Assembly (NCBI GenBank): GCA_018398765.1 | Contig: JAHBMJ010005875.1 | Coordinates: 42,839 to 62,778, forward strand | From: Chromera velia | Lineage: Eukaryota > Sar > Chromeraceae | Reading direction: 5' to 3' | Length of the DNA stretch: 19,940 nucleotides | Part shown: positions 1 through 11,600 of the stretch, in pieces | How positions within the stretch are numbered: the stretch's first letter is position 1 | Layout: each line of letters starts with the position of its first letter | Notes under the pieces: generated by a model | Database searches by the model: none | Told to the model about the DNA's origin: nothing | What the model saw: only the letters and a program-made list of their open reading frames with translations | Position numbers and translations under genes: made by a program

Positions 1-881
1 CCCCCGCCCGTTCAATCCAATTTCTCTGCTTGGTCTTTGTTCGGTCTCCTGTGGGCACACAGAACTTCTACAAAGATAGATGGAAAGAAAGAACGACAGG
101 AAGCAAGAGAGAGAGAGAGAAAGAGAGGCAGGATGGTTCCTCGGTCTCTCTGTGAGTGTGTGTATGGCCTTTTGTTTCGATCGCGAAACTTTCATTCAAA
201 CTTCTTTCTTTCCTTTCTCTATTCTTTCACTCGAAAGAACAAACAAATGAAAGAACAACCAACCGAAAAAGAATGGGGGAAACTGTCACAAACAGCTCGA
301 CTTGAAAACTTTGCACATATGCGGACCCCCTGGGGAGATCGGCCGTGCCTCGTCCTTGATTCGTTGTTTTGTCTCCTGTCGAGATGAAATGAGATGAGAG
401 GAGCTTGAGATCAGAGGGAGAGGGAAAGAAGCAAGGGGAAAGCACAGATGCGAAACTTCAGAAGGACAAACAAACGAAGAGGTAGACGGAGGGAAATTGA
501 TGTCAGGGAGGGAGGAAGTAAAATTGAGTGATGGATTTGATCCTTGCTTTGCCTTTTGTGTTGCCGTCAGTCGTCGTTTTCTCCTTTTCCTTTTCTCTTT
601 GGCTTCATTGGACCTCGCCTCTCTTGCGTTTCTTCGTCCCTCGCCAATAGACGGAGAGAAAGAGAGAGAGGGAGAGATGCATTCAATGCACCTCCATGCC
701 AGATTCTGACGCACGCGCGCTGGTGCGTTCCCTTCCTCCCTTCGACTGACTTTTTCGCGTGCTTGGCAATTAAGGAAAAGGTGAATGAAAAGACTTTTGT
801 TGGATGGATGAAGAACGAAAGAAAGAACAGAAGAAAACAAGACGATCAGATCAACAGGAGAATTCAAAAAGACAGACAGGC

Positions 882-906
882 AGAGAGAGAGAGAGAGAGA
901 GAGAGA
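882..906. repeat. (GA)n microsatellite
   Basis: An uninterrupted GA dinucleotide run in a purine-rich stretch, preceded by GACAGACAGGCA. It lies about 100 bases before the opposite-sense CT block at 1006-1087. Confidence 0.9.
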
Positions 907-1005
907 AACAAGGAGTCCAGTCAAACAACCCCCCCTTCCCTTCACATCAGACCTCTCCACCCACTACACCCACAACTCCCTCTCCTTTTTCGGAGCCAGG
1001 CCCGG

Positions 1006-1051
1006 TCTCTCTCTCTCTCTCTCTCTCTTTTTTTCTCTCTCTCCCTCTCTT

Positions 1052-1082
<31 letters not shown>

Positions 1083-1087
1083 TTTTC
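1006..1087. repeat. CT-rich pyrimidine tract
   Basis: About 80 bases of almost pure pyrimidine, mostly CT repeats interrupted by short T runs and CCCT. Homopurine-homopyrimidine tracts of this length with mirror symmetry can form triplex structures in vitro; whether that matters here is unknown. Confidence 0.9.
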
Positions 1088-2078
1088 TGCAAATCATCGA
1101 TCAGTCCGGGTCGCCAGTGGGAAGGTACAGACAGAATCAAAATCGCGAGAGGAAGGGGAGGGCTGCTGGGCACACCCGAACAGAGAGACACCCTCACGGA
1201 CGGACAAGGCAAGAAGCAGAAAGGGACGCGGACTACAGACACGCAGGGATGGACACACGTGCGCGGGGGGGTCATTGTCTGGGTTGAGCAGTGAGTGGAC
1301 AGACAGAGAGAGAGAAATACAGACGAGTGGGATATGTATATCGGTCTGTCTGAAGAAAAAGCTGTCACGATTGTTCCTTTTTTCCTTCCTTCTGTCCTTT
1401 CTGTCAGGACATTCATGCATTTTGAATTCTGTCAGAGGGGAGGGGAGGGTCCCACCCGGGGGCCTGCACTCATTCATGCATTCCGACATTCCGACCTTTC
1501 CACCTACAGTCACACCAGTCGTTCCTACTACATCCTTCCTCCCTTCCTTCCACTAACAGCGTCTTTTGTTTTTCTTTCACTCAATCACTCACTCACTGCC
1601 AACTTCTTCGACACACCCACACACCATGCAAAAGAATGAAAAGACGAGACCCCCCCCCCCTCCGCCTGGCAGCCCTCCCTGCAATCCTGTTGTTACAATC
1701 AGAAGGCACAAGGAAAGAAAGAAAGAAAGAAACGAAAGCCCATCAAAGGATGCACACATACACACACCTTTTTCCCTTCTGCATCCATCCGTGTCTTCTG
1801 ATCAGCCAACAATGGTCCCTCGCTTTTGTCATTCTCTCTGCCTCGCACACATGCAGGAAGAAAAATTTGAATTCAGTCACAAGCACGAAAGCAACACAGA
1901 CAGAGACCCATGTGAGTGACTGCACTCAAGCAGGCAGACACACAGGGAGAGGGGGAAGCAACAGGAGCGAACGAAAGAAACTCCCCCAGCACTTGCCCCA
2001 AATGTACCGAATGGTCTTCTGAAAGGATGGAGAAAACAGAGAGAGAGAGAGGGAGGTCGAGTGATTGATTACCACTTT

Positions 2079-2108
2079 CCTTCCTTCCTTCCTTCCTTCT
2101 TTCCTTTC
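2079..2108. repeat. (TTCC)n tetranucleotide repeat
   Basis: Several tandem TTCC units that decay into TTTC at the right edge. It is one of many TTCC/GGAA tracts in the left 4.7 kb. Confidence 0.8.
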
Positions 2109-2577
2109 TGACCAACCCGATCCTCCTCGTCTCATTCAGCTGGAGGTGTGTGGGGGGGGAAGGTGAGGTGCAGAGCGGGAAGAGCTGGATGGAACGATGG
2201 GAGGGAGAGAAAAAGAATGAGGGGAAAGCAAGGGAAAAGAAGGAAGAGAATAAATGAATTCTCTGATTTACAGGCGGGCAGCTCGCTCAGTCAGACCCGC
2301 ACTTAGAAAGAAAGAAGGAAAAAGAGAAACAAGAAAAGATAGAAGCGGGTCAAAATCTCTCCATCGTCTTGATTGATGACGAGGGACGAGAGAGAAAATC
2401 CTCTTTGTGTTTGGAAGGGGAAGGAAACCGACAAAATGGCGTCAACAAAGCCGGCACACACACAACACAGCAGACGAGTGAATTCGCAAAGAAAAGTTGA
2501 AAGAACCAAAAGAAGAAATTTGAATGGAATGAATTCGTGTCCCTCCCTGCTCTTCCTCTCACACACGCAGGTGTGTC

Positions 2578-2578
<1 letters not shown>

Positions 2579-2604
<26 letters not shown>
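2579..2604. repeat. (AC)n microsatellite
   Basis: An uninterrupted AC run of about 13 units. Confidence 0.9.
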
Positions 2605-2608
<4 letters not shown>

Positions 2609-4697
2609 TTCTGTTACCCTTTCTCCTGAATCCCTTATCCGAGGAGAAAACAAGGCAAGAACAAAAAACAGACGGAAAATGAAGCATCTCACGCGATGCG
2701 ACCCGACGCGACGGGGGCAGGCCAACCGACCAAAAAAGCATCTCAGTCACGCGGACTTTGGTCGCCCCCCACAGTGCCGACCTTTCTTCCATGCACAGTG
2801 AGTGAATGAGGGGAGGCGGAAAGAAAGAAAAAAAGTACGTCAAATGCATAGAAAGGATCTGCCCATGCATTCAGACACACACACGACCCGTTCAAGTAAA
2901 TTCAAATTCTGTGAATGATTGAATGATCTATCGACACACCATCGGCTGGCTGGTAGTCGCAAGGGAAGAGCACAGTTAGGAGTGAGGAAGGAAGGGAGGC
3001 AGGGAAGCCTCTTTCCCTCTTTCCTTCATCACCGTACATGCAGGTTCCCTTTTCCCTCATTCCGCTCTTTCTTTTTTCGTTTCCGGCTTTCTTTCTTCTC
3101 TTGCCGGTCATCTTGCAGTTCTTGTTTTGCCCCTGAGGGGCTGGTTGCGATCCTCCCATGCACACACACAATTCGTGCAGGCAGTCAGACAGACATGAAT
3201 GCTTCCTCGCACATGAAACAGCAAACATGGAACATACAGACGAAATGGTAACAACATGAATTCGGATCAGACAACCATCGCAAACAAACGTTCCGACTTT
3301 CACAGAACACACACAGAGGGTCACTCACTCATGCAGTCACGTGGTACCATTGAATCCTTTTTTCCTTTCGTTGGAGTCGACAACAAGCAAGACGGGTGTT
3401 CTTCAAGCGCAGGTGGAGAGAGAACAGACGAAAGGAGTAAGAAAGAGGAGAAAGGAGAAAGACAACTGCCTTCCTTCCTTGCTTCCTTTTTGCATGCGAG
3501 CAGCAGGAAGGAGGAGGAAGAGAAAAGAAGAGAAAGCCCTCGAGCGATCGGGTTTCGTTCAAAGAAGAGAAGAGGACGAAGCAAGGAAACAGAGAAAGGA
3601 GGAAGGAAGTGTGGCGCGGTACTCCTCCAAGTAACAAACGATAGAACAGAGGTGGAAGGAAGGAACGAAGGAAGGACAGGCTCTCAGCACGACCATGCCG
3701 CTTCCTTCTTTTCCCTTCCCTTCGACTCCCTCTCTTCTGCCTTCCCCTATGACTTCTGGATGGACAAGAGAGGTTTGTTTGTGCAAGCAGAACGTGCGGC
3801 TGAGGTGTGTGTCGATTCTTCGTGTCTTTCTTCTCTTCCCCCGCGTTTTTTTGAATTAATTCAGATCAGGTCAGAGAAGAGGAAGGAGAAGAAAGGTAGG
3901 GTGACGAGTGGGAAAGTAAGAGAGGGAGAGGGGGAGAGGAGGAGGGGGAAGGGAGGAGAGCCATCGACTAAGAAAGTGCATGAAAGTAACTAATGCGTGT
4001 GAGCATGGACACACAGAGTATTTCTTTGCTTCTTTCATTCCTTTTTCCTGTCTCTTCATTCTGCTGACTTCACGGCTGAGGAGGCTGATACGGTATCCGT
4101 CTGTTTTCTCCCTCGGGCTCCCGTCCTTTCTCTTCATCTTCTTTGTGCATGCATGTCTTTTCAAAATCAATGAGCCCGCCCTGCCTCTGCATGCATGCAT
4201 GGAGGCGGTGAATGACGATGGAAGGAGGCAAGTCTCTTTCCTTCCTTCCTGTGCTTCTTTCTTTGCACGTTCTTCCATTCTTTCGTTGTGTTGCCTTTTT
4301 TCTTTAATCGGCAACTGCTGGCTGGTGTTCCACTACGGTGCAACACAACAGAAAGCACATACAGGCACAAAGAGCTCCTTCCTTCCTTCTTTCCCTTTCC
4401 TTCTTTGCATTGTTTGTGCGGGTGAATTCTGTGTCTTCCCCATTCCTCACACTTCGCCTGATTGCGAAGAAGAGAGGAACAGAGAGTACTGAAAAAGAAG
4501 GATGAAGATGACCACACACACATATGAATACAAACAAATCCGTGGATCCGCTCTCCTACGTGTCTCTGTTATCAGTCCACAAGGGAGCTTTCCTATCTCC
4601 CTCCCTCCCCCCTCTTTTCATTCTCTAGGCAGGACAGACAGAGCCTGCACGACCAGCCCCCTTCCATGTCTGCCTAGTATGTCTTGCCTAGTCTGGT

Positions 4698-4836
4698 CTA
4701 GTAGTAGACCCCTGAGCTCTTCACAGGGGACCCCGAGACCATCAGCTCCTTCGCCTCCTTCATGGCTTCAGGGAGGAGGTCCAAGACGCCCTGGAGCCTC
4801 GGACGGGGGCACTGGTAGTGGATCACCATTCTGCAC

Positions 4837-4926
<90 letters not shown>

Positions 4927-7009
4927 GAGAGGTTTTTTCACTTGCATGCATCCAACAAGTGAGCGCTTCGCCTTGTCTTCACGGGAAGAAAAAAAAATGG
5001 GCAAGAACGAAAGAAGAAAAGAAAGAAAGGAAAGAAAGAACAAAGAAAGACAGAAAGAGAGAGAGAGAGCATAGAGAGGAGAGCGGACGAAGCTGAAAAA
5101 CGTACCGCACGGACGCCAGTCAAACAGCCAGAGAGAGAGAGCAACACGCGAAGCAATAGTCAGTGATCGACGAACAATCCAAACAAGCCGAAAGAAAGAA
5201 ACCCTGAAGGCAGGGGAAATCACACTTCGTCCACTCATGCACTCACCTGGCGAGTTCCTCGCCCCACGCAAAGATCTTCACCCCCTTGTCGTTGAGGACA
5301 TGTGCCAGGGCCTTCCACGAGCACCCTGTTGACCCCGATTTCACCCACACCTGGTTGGTGTCTGTGTACTTGACCTCAAACCCAAAGGACTCCAACTCAC
5401 CCCCAAACCACCGTGCATTTTCGTGCGTCTCTTTCATGCACTCACCCCAGTTGTGTTCAATCGCGTATTTCGCACACGCGGCGAAAATCCCCGTCTGCCT
5501 CATACCGCCCCCGAATAGTTTTCGGAACGCGCGGCACTGCTTGATGAAAGCCGCAGACCCCACCACAATGGACCCCCCTGGACATCCGAGTCCCTTGGAC
5601 AGACAGAGGGAAATGCTGTCGGACAACGCACCGTAGTCAGACAAGGGGCGGTTGTCGTGAACGGCAGCGTTCCACAGCCGCGCACCGTCGATGTGCACAA
5701 AAATGCCGTGCTTTCTCGCGATCTCACTCACTTCCTTCATCTGCTCATAGGGCCAGACCATTCCGTTCAGTGCGTTCTCCAGACACACGCCCACTGTCTG
5801 TGTGTGGTGAATTTCAAACTCGGGATGGATGTTCTCCTCGAATTTTTTCGGGGAGAAGAACTGAGAATCGCCGTCGCCCTCCAAGGGCAAACACTGGGCA
5901 CGCGAGTGAAACGCCACCCCACCGCATTCGTGCACAAACACGTGAGCGTGCTTGGAGAGAATAATCTCCGGGTTGATCACCCCCGGCTTTCTCTGGTGCA
6001 CGTGGCACGCAATCGCCACCTGGTTGGACATCGTGCCGGTGGGGAACCAGAGTGCTGCCTCCTTCCCGCACATTTTGGCAACCTGCTCCTCCAGCTCGTT
6101 GGTGGTCTCATCGTCCTTGAAGACGTCGTCACCCAGGGGTGCCTCGTACATTGCAGCCCACATCCCCTCTGCAAAAAAAGAAACCAAACAAACAGACAGA
6201 AGGCTCTGTTGAGTGATGGTCTGCGTCCAATGTGCGTTGATCGTTTCGTTTCATTGATGGGTCCTTGTCTAATGATAATTTGACAGAACTTATGATAATT
6301 TTCTGAGACGTTGCAGCTGTGGCTGTTCTTGCGAGGCATCCATCCGTGTGAAACGAAAGCAACCACTGCACTCGCACACGAATCAGGTGAGAGAGAAGCA
6401 ACAACGCTTTTAGTTGCCACGAGAGAGGGGGCTGCAGGCGACGAGACAACAAACGGATGTCACCAGGCTGGAATGCGGCTGGCAGTGGAGGCAGAGGCAT
6501 CAGAACAGGGTGGAGGGGAAAAAGAGAGCCAACCAGACAGGCAGCAGGAAAGGAAAGGAAAGCGGTGTAGAGGGAGGGAACGTCGACCTTAGTGTGGGGC
6601 TGGCGGAGACAACGTAGAGGTATTGTAGATACATATCAGAACATACACTTGTTGCTCGCACGAGCGGCGAAGGGGGGGGGGAGATAGGCGTTCGGTGGAG
6701 GTGCACGTCTACACAGGTGTGCAGGGCCGAGAATAAGCGTAAGATAAGTGAAGAGACAGTGAAGTGTTATCATGCAAACTGACTGACTGACGACAGACCT
6801 GAGGGCTGGGTGACGGTGTCAGATCGGAGGTCTGCCACAAGGGCTGCTGCAGTGGAGTGTTTGGGCAGGGACTGGTCCTTGGACTTTCCGATGTGAAGTC
6901 CGAATCTTTTCTTGCAGGCGCTGTCGATAGTCATGTCGTCTGTGCTCCCCTTTGACGAGGGCGACTTCGGATTGGACGCAGTGGAAGCGGAACTCTCAGA
7001 CAGATACAT
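4698..7009 (-). CDS. Low-specificity L-threonine aldolase, three exons
   Basis: A PLP-dependent fold-type I enzyme that cleaves L-threonine and L-allo-threonine to glycine and acetaldehyde (family of yeast GLY1, plant THA1 and bacterial ltaE). Exons in transcript order are 7009-6799, 6168-5247 and 4830-4698; the donors are gtctgt and gtgagt and the acceptors ttttgcag and gtgtgcag. Phases match at both joins and give 421 residues. Visible motifs: LRSDTVTQPS near residue 58, GDDVFKDDETTNELE, PTGTMSNQVA near 113, HIDGARLWNAA near 229 with the Asp that contacts the PLP ring nitrogen, the PLP lysine (about residue 262) in CLSKGLGCPGGS, then GGGMRQTG. The last exon supplies MVIHYQ, which continues the family's conserved ARMV(T)H segment; without splicing the frame stops at a TGA inside the donor. 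The start was chosen at 7009 because a TATATA lies about 150 bases upstream, whereas a frame-compatible start at 7297 would precede it. The roughly 50-residue Ser/Lys-rich extension before the catalytic fold is unexplained and could be a targeting sequence. Confidence 0.93.
4834..4930. repeat. Compound (AC)n-(AG)n microsatellite in aldolase intron 2
   Basis: An AC run followed directly by an AG run. Read on the minus strand it is CT repeats followed by GT repeats, placed immediately before the acceptor of the last threonine aldolase exon. The CT part could serve as the polypyrimidine tract, and the GT part ends in the acceptor gtgtgcag at 4831. Confidence 0.92.
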
Positions 7010-7989
7010 GTTGATTGATCGAGAGTGTGAAAAGAAAGAAACGTGTGTCGTTCGTTTGATCCTTGGATGCGAATCGAACGGTGTGGCTGTGGAGTGGTCA
7101 CTCGCACACAAAGAAGAAAAAGGGGAAAAGAAACTCTTTCGGCAAGCGCTTCGAGCTATATACAGAGAGGGATCTCTGAATATCTCGTTGTGCGGTTGGG
7201 TCGCTCGGTCTGAAAAAACGGTCAGCAAAATGGTCAGCCAGCCACGCAGCTCGAGTGTGGGTTCACCGTTGTCGAAAGATGGGGGCAAACTTTTCAAGCT
7301 CCTCGTACAATTGTAGTCAGGGGATCTCTGATGTGTGAAGTGTCAAACACAAGGCGTCAGAACAACCATCGCCAGCCAGCTGTCGATAGCTGTCGACCTT
7401 CATTCGTTTCTTCTTTTCGCGGTCGGCCATGGTCGGCCTGCAGCTTTGCGCCCTCCGCGCGCGTCAAAGTCGTTGCGCCAAAAACTTTGTCTTTTAATAA
7501 GGCGAGAAAACCGGAGCGCAAAAATAGTCTGCAATGCACATGTATTCATATATGCATGCAAGCATGAACCCCGAAAAAAGAAAAAGCAAAAGAAACGTAT
7601 ATATATATATATATATATATATTTGCAAGCTGCTTTCTGCATGTACGCACTGCAGATCTTCCAACCGCTGTGACCACCGGTCTCCCTCCACCCGATTGAG
7701 CTCTGCACGAACGGAGAAGGCCTCCCGGATGAGTCCGTGCGCCATTCTGATAATGAATGGTTTACCCGAAAGCAAACAACACATAGCTTGTGATTGTCGC
7801 AATGAACTCGATCTTTGAATCCTCTTCTTGATTGTCTGCAAGTTTGAGAGGATCTCCTGAGATCCTCCGACATCCAACTTCCGTTCTTTCTCGTCTTGTG
7901 GGTGTAGAGGTAGGAAGAAAGAGAGACTCTTCACGTAGGGACACAAATATATACACACCCAAGGAAAGGAGTACAGCGACATTAAGAAA
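7010..7989. promoter_or_regulatory. Divergent intergenic promoter region
   Basis: About 980 bases separate the start codons of the minus-strand threonine aldolase and the plus-strand CFAP221-like gene. On the minus strand TATATA at 7157-7162 stands about 150 bases before the aldolase ATG. On the plus strand a TATATA at 7948-7953 is about 37 bases before the CFAP221 ATG, which would imply a very short leader. Between them are a TA microsatellite and an exact TGCATGCA palindrome at 7553-7560. The promoter roles are inferred from position; either TATA could be chance. Confidence 0.45.
7598..7622. repeat. (TA)n microsatellite
   Basis: A pure TA run of about 12 units in the intergenic region between the two divergent genes. 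It is a possible DNA-unwinding or nucleosome-free element; no function is shown by the sequence. Confidence 0.92.
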
Positions 7990-8639
7990 ATGGACAACGA
8001 AGTACCAAACAACGCCGGTGGCCAGACGATGAATGTTCTTGGTGCAGCTGCCGCATCGAGTTCCATCTCACCGAAACCTGCACTTGCACGAGAAAAGACA
8101 AAGCAAGACAAGAGGACCCTACTCACAAAAGTAAAGACCGGGGGCTTGACACTTACGGGGCCGAAGTTTCGTGTCCCCGCTGAGTTGTTGAAGCAGAGAG
8201 AAAGCCGAACTTTCGACCCAGACAACCCAGCAACCTCTCCCCTGATTTTGAAAAACCGGTTTGAGAAGCTCGGCGAAAACGACCTTTTCGTGGTCGAGCC
8301 TGCAGTGATTCACTTTGCGGGTTTCGAGCCTTTACGTCGCCACGTGCAGTCGGTCTACGTGCGGAATAAGTCTACCTCGACTCAGAGGGTGACAGTCATC
8401 CCGCCCACGACCCCTTTCTTCTCCACTAAACTCGACAAGAAGGGCAGATTGGCGCCCGGAATGGCGGAGCGCATCGACATCGTATTCAATCCAACAGAGC
8501 TCAGGTAAGCGCAGGAAGGAGAGGTATCTCAAAGCACAGAGAGAGTGGCAGAAAGTAAATGATTCTACTGTCTTTTTGCAGCATCTAGTATACCATGGCA
8601 TCGGTTTCAGTCCCTCCCCCCCCCCCCCCCACCCCTCTC

Positions 8640-8682
<43 letters not shown>

Positions 8683-11600
8683 ACAGACAGAGTGCAGAAA
8701 GAAGCATTCGAAAACCAGTACATGGACGCATTTGCAGTCGTATAGAAAAAGGCAGAAGCTGAATCTTTCTTCCTTCATGAAAGTATTTTTTGTCGGCATG
8801 GGGTCAGACTGAGATGTGAATGAAGAAGGACCTACCTGCATCTGCTCCCTCCCTCTCACCTTTTGTCTCCCCGCCCCTGTGCAGATACTATTACGATCAG
8901 ATTCGCATCCACTGCGAGAGTCGGGACAAGCTGCTGATTCCCTTGCACGGGTTTCCCGCCAACAACGCCATTTCCCTTCCCAGGTTTGTCGACATGGGTG
9001 TAGTGAAAATGGGGGAGACGAAGACAGTCTTTGTGCCCCTACAGTCGAGGACCCAGGTCGACTTTGAATTCCAAATTATGCTCACACAGGAGCACGCTGA
9101 CATTCTTGTCTCCCCCTTAGCTGGTGTCATTCCCGCCAATGACACCACAAATATCGAAGTCTCCTTCTGCCCATCCGAGTACGGCACTGCCGTTGCGGAG
9201 GTGCAGGTGGACCTGGCTCAGTTCGGGTTTGAGCCTGTGACTGTAGGTGTCATGGGGTGCTGTATGCCTTGTGTGGAGAAGGACGAACGTGTGGCGTCGG
9301 GGGTAGAGGCTCTGAAGACGAGGGAGGTGCTCAGACACATGGACGCGTTTGAGTGCCGAGTACAGAGGCTCGAGGAGGGTATTCGTCAGGGACGGGGGGA
9401 GTTGGAAGTGCATGAGGCCGAACACGAAAAGCCGCGCGAACACAAGCTGGTTCACGGTGTGCAGGTTCCCATGACTGTGAAAACCCCGGGACCCTCAGGC
9501 GCCGCCACCTCATTTATTCTGCGGCAGGAAGAGGGGAAGAGACCTTTGAAAGACTTCTTTGCGTTTGTGCAGGAACAGCGAAAGAGGGCAGAGCAGAGAA
9601 GAGAGAGGGCAAATGTCGAAGAAGACCTTGAAGCCGCAGAAGAGGACATGCAGGCAAAAGAGATGCGGTATGAATTGAAATGGAGAGGGACGGATGAGTA
9701 TGACAGAGGGAAAGAGCTGAAGACGGGGGTGTTCATCGGTAACCTTCCTCCCCCATTGACGGAGGTGAATGCAATTGGTAGACGGCGAGAGGCGCGACAC
9801 GCCGCCCTTTTGAGAGACCGTCTCCGTTCGGATCTCTGCCGTTATGAATCTGAAATCTCAGCAGAGCCAGTACTCAGACCTTCGGGCTTCCGTCCCAAAG
9901 CCCTGCCCTCATTCGACGCCCACGCAACCCCTCCTTTCAGTCTGAGGCTGCAAGTCATTGATAAATTCCAACGCGCAGTCACCCGAGTTCTGCAGAAGGG
10001 CCGAATCCTAAAGAATATGTGGGCCCTGCAGAAAGTTGTCAAAGACGAAGGAGTAATGGACAGGTCCTCTGCGAGACAGTGGCTGCAGAGAGAGGCAGAG
10101 CGTGCAGCCATGGGAGCGGCACCGTTGCAGAGGACGACCACACGAGAGGGGGGTAGGAGGAGCAGTGTAGCAGACGCAGAGAGGCTAGAGAAGGATCCTA
10201 CGGCGGGTCCTTCGATGGAGTTCGAGTCCCTTCTTGATAAACTCCCAACACTAGTCGCTCAGTCCTCGGCCATCGGGCCTGAGAGTTTGCCCTTCTTCCA
10301 TTCTCAGGGAGGAGGAGGGGGGGGGGCAGGGGGCACTTTCGCTGTGCTCGAGGAGATTCCTTTCGACGGGAGTCAGACGGACGACTTCTCCGTGTTTGCA
10401 GATGCTCCTGTGAGAGAACAGAGGGAGTGGGAAGTCATGGAACTCCCAGAAATGGATGTCCTCCTTCCGAGAGCAGGTTCGTTCGTTCGCCCGTTTATTT
10501 GTCCGTTTACTCGTTTACTTGTTTGTCGTTTGTTGGTTTGTTGGTTTGTTGGTTGGTTGGTTTTTTGGTTTGTTTGTTTGTTTGTTTGTTTGTTTGTCTG
10601 TTTGTTCGTTGGTCACAACAGCAAATTTGGATGTCTGGTCTTTCTTCCTTCAGCTGTTTTCTTTTTGTTGTGCTCAGTTGGTCTCCGCGATCTTTGTCCT
10701 TCTTCGTCTCCGTCTCACCTTTCTTCAAGCACGGACTTTCGGGAAATTGAGTCTGTGACGTGTCTAGATGCAGGAGCTTGATACAGAAGCAAAACGCATG
10801 TGAGAAGTGCCACTCGTCGAGTTGAACACACTTCCGTTTTCTTCCTTTCTCGAAATCCATAGAGATCCAACTTCTCCTTTCTTCTTCTTCATGCAGGTGC
10901 GTTCATGAGAAGTCAAAAGCACAGGCCCCACCTGAGGGCGGCTCTAGAGGACGAGAGCACGATGGGACCACAGGGAGCGATAGACGACGGGTGTGAGGTG
11001 CCTGTGCAGATGCCAGAGGAATGCACCTGGGTGCTTCAACAGGCACGTTGATGCGGGCATCCAGAGATATCAGGCAGGCAGGACAAACAGAGTGCCCCGG
11101 CTTCCTTCCGTGGAGATGCACGAGAATGCATAGGAAAGAGAAGCACAAAGGGAGAAGGCAGACAAGAAGGGAAAATGAAGAGGGTTCTGCTTTCCTTCTG
11201 GTCCAACGCTCTGTGCGCATATGGAAGGAAATGACGTGCTGAAAGAAAAATACTTCCAGCTGAGAGCGCTGCTGCTTCCATCAAATTTCTCCCTGTTCTT
11301 TTTTCCATCTGTAGTTTTCCCGTTCTGTTGCACTCCGAGTGCCAGAAATACTCTTTTGTTCTTTCTTTTTGCCTAATCGAGAATGAAGCCAGAAAAGAAA
11401 AGAGAGAGGATCGATCAAATCAGGACCACGATCCATCCATCCGCTTTGCCTCCGTCCAAACGGCTGTTCCTTCCCCGCGTTTCCCTCCCCGCTTTTTGGA
11501 AAAAAGAATTGGAACAGGATACAAAGGAGAATAGATTTCCTCTATCTGAACACCAAGAGAATGAATGCTTTGTCTGTCTCTCTGTCTCAGCCACCTAGAG

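Larger units (their letters stand above)
1..4697. other. Gene-free, simple-repeat-rich region
   Basis: No coding region can be supported here. The long open frames on both strands are translations of purine-rich or pyrimidine-rich tracts (strings of K/E/R on one strand, S/L/F on the other); they overlap each other antisense and match no family I recognise. The region alternates between stretches rich in GAAAG/GGAAGG and stretches rich in CTTTC/TTCC, with AC and CT microsatellites between them. The last part, immediately below 4698, should include the 3' untranslated region of the minus-strand threonine aldolase gene, but I see no clear AATAAA signal on that strand. An unrecognised fast-evolving or non-coding gene cannot be excluded. 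Confidence 0.6.

Noticed and set aside
286-1556. Long overlapping frames on both strands
   Set aside because: Their length comes from CT/GA repeats that lack stop codons (SLSLSL and RERERE translations), not from selection.
3256-3993. 245-residue plus-strand open frame rich in K, E and R
   Set aside because: It is a translation of purine-rich low-complexity DNA. It has antisense frames of similar length, no recognisable domain and no splice-site support.
3980-4492. 170-residue plus-strand frame that looks like a membrane protein
   Set aside because: The hydrophobic F/L/S/C strings come from TTTC/TTCC-rich DNA. There is no family resemblance, and it lies in a repeat-dominated interval.
5657-6283. 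208-residue plus-strand frame
   Set aside because: It is antisense to threonine aldolase exon 2, which carries the conserved PLP-enzyme motifs.
7494-8225. 243-residue minus-strand frame across the divergent promoter
   Set aside because: It contains IYIYIYIY from the TA repeat and overlaps CFAP221 exon 1 in antisense. It has no domain.
10477-10781. Extension of the CFAP221 frame past 10476
   Set aside because: The added residues (repeated LVC, WFVG and FVCL units) are translated GTTT/TTGG repeats. Splicing at 10476 to 10897 restores a sensible protein in phase.
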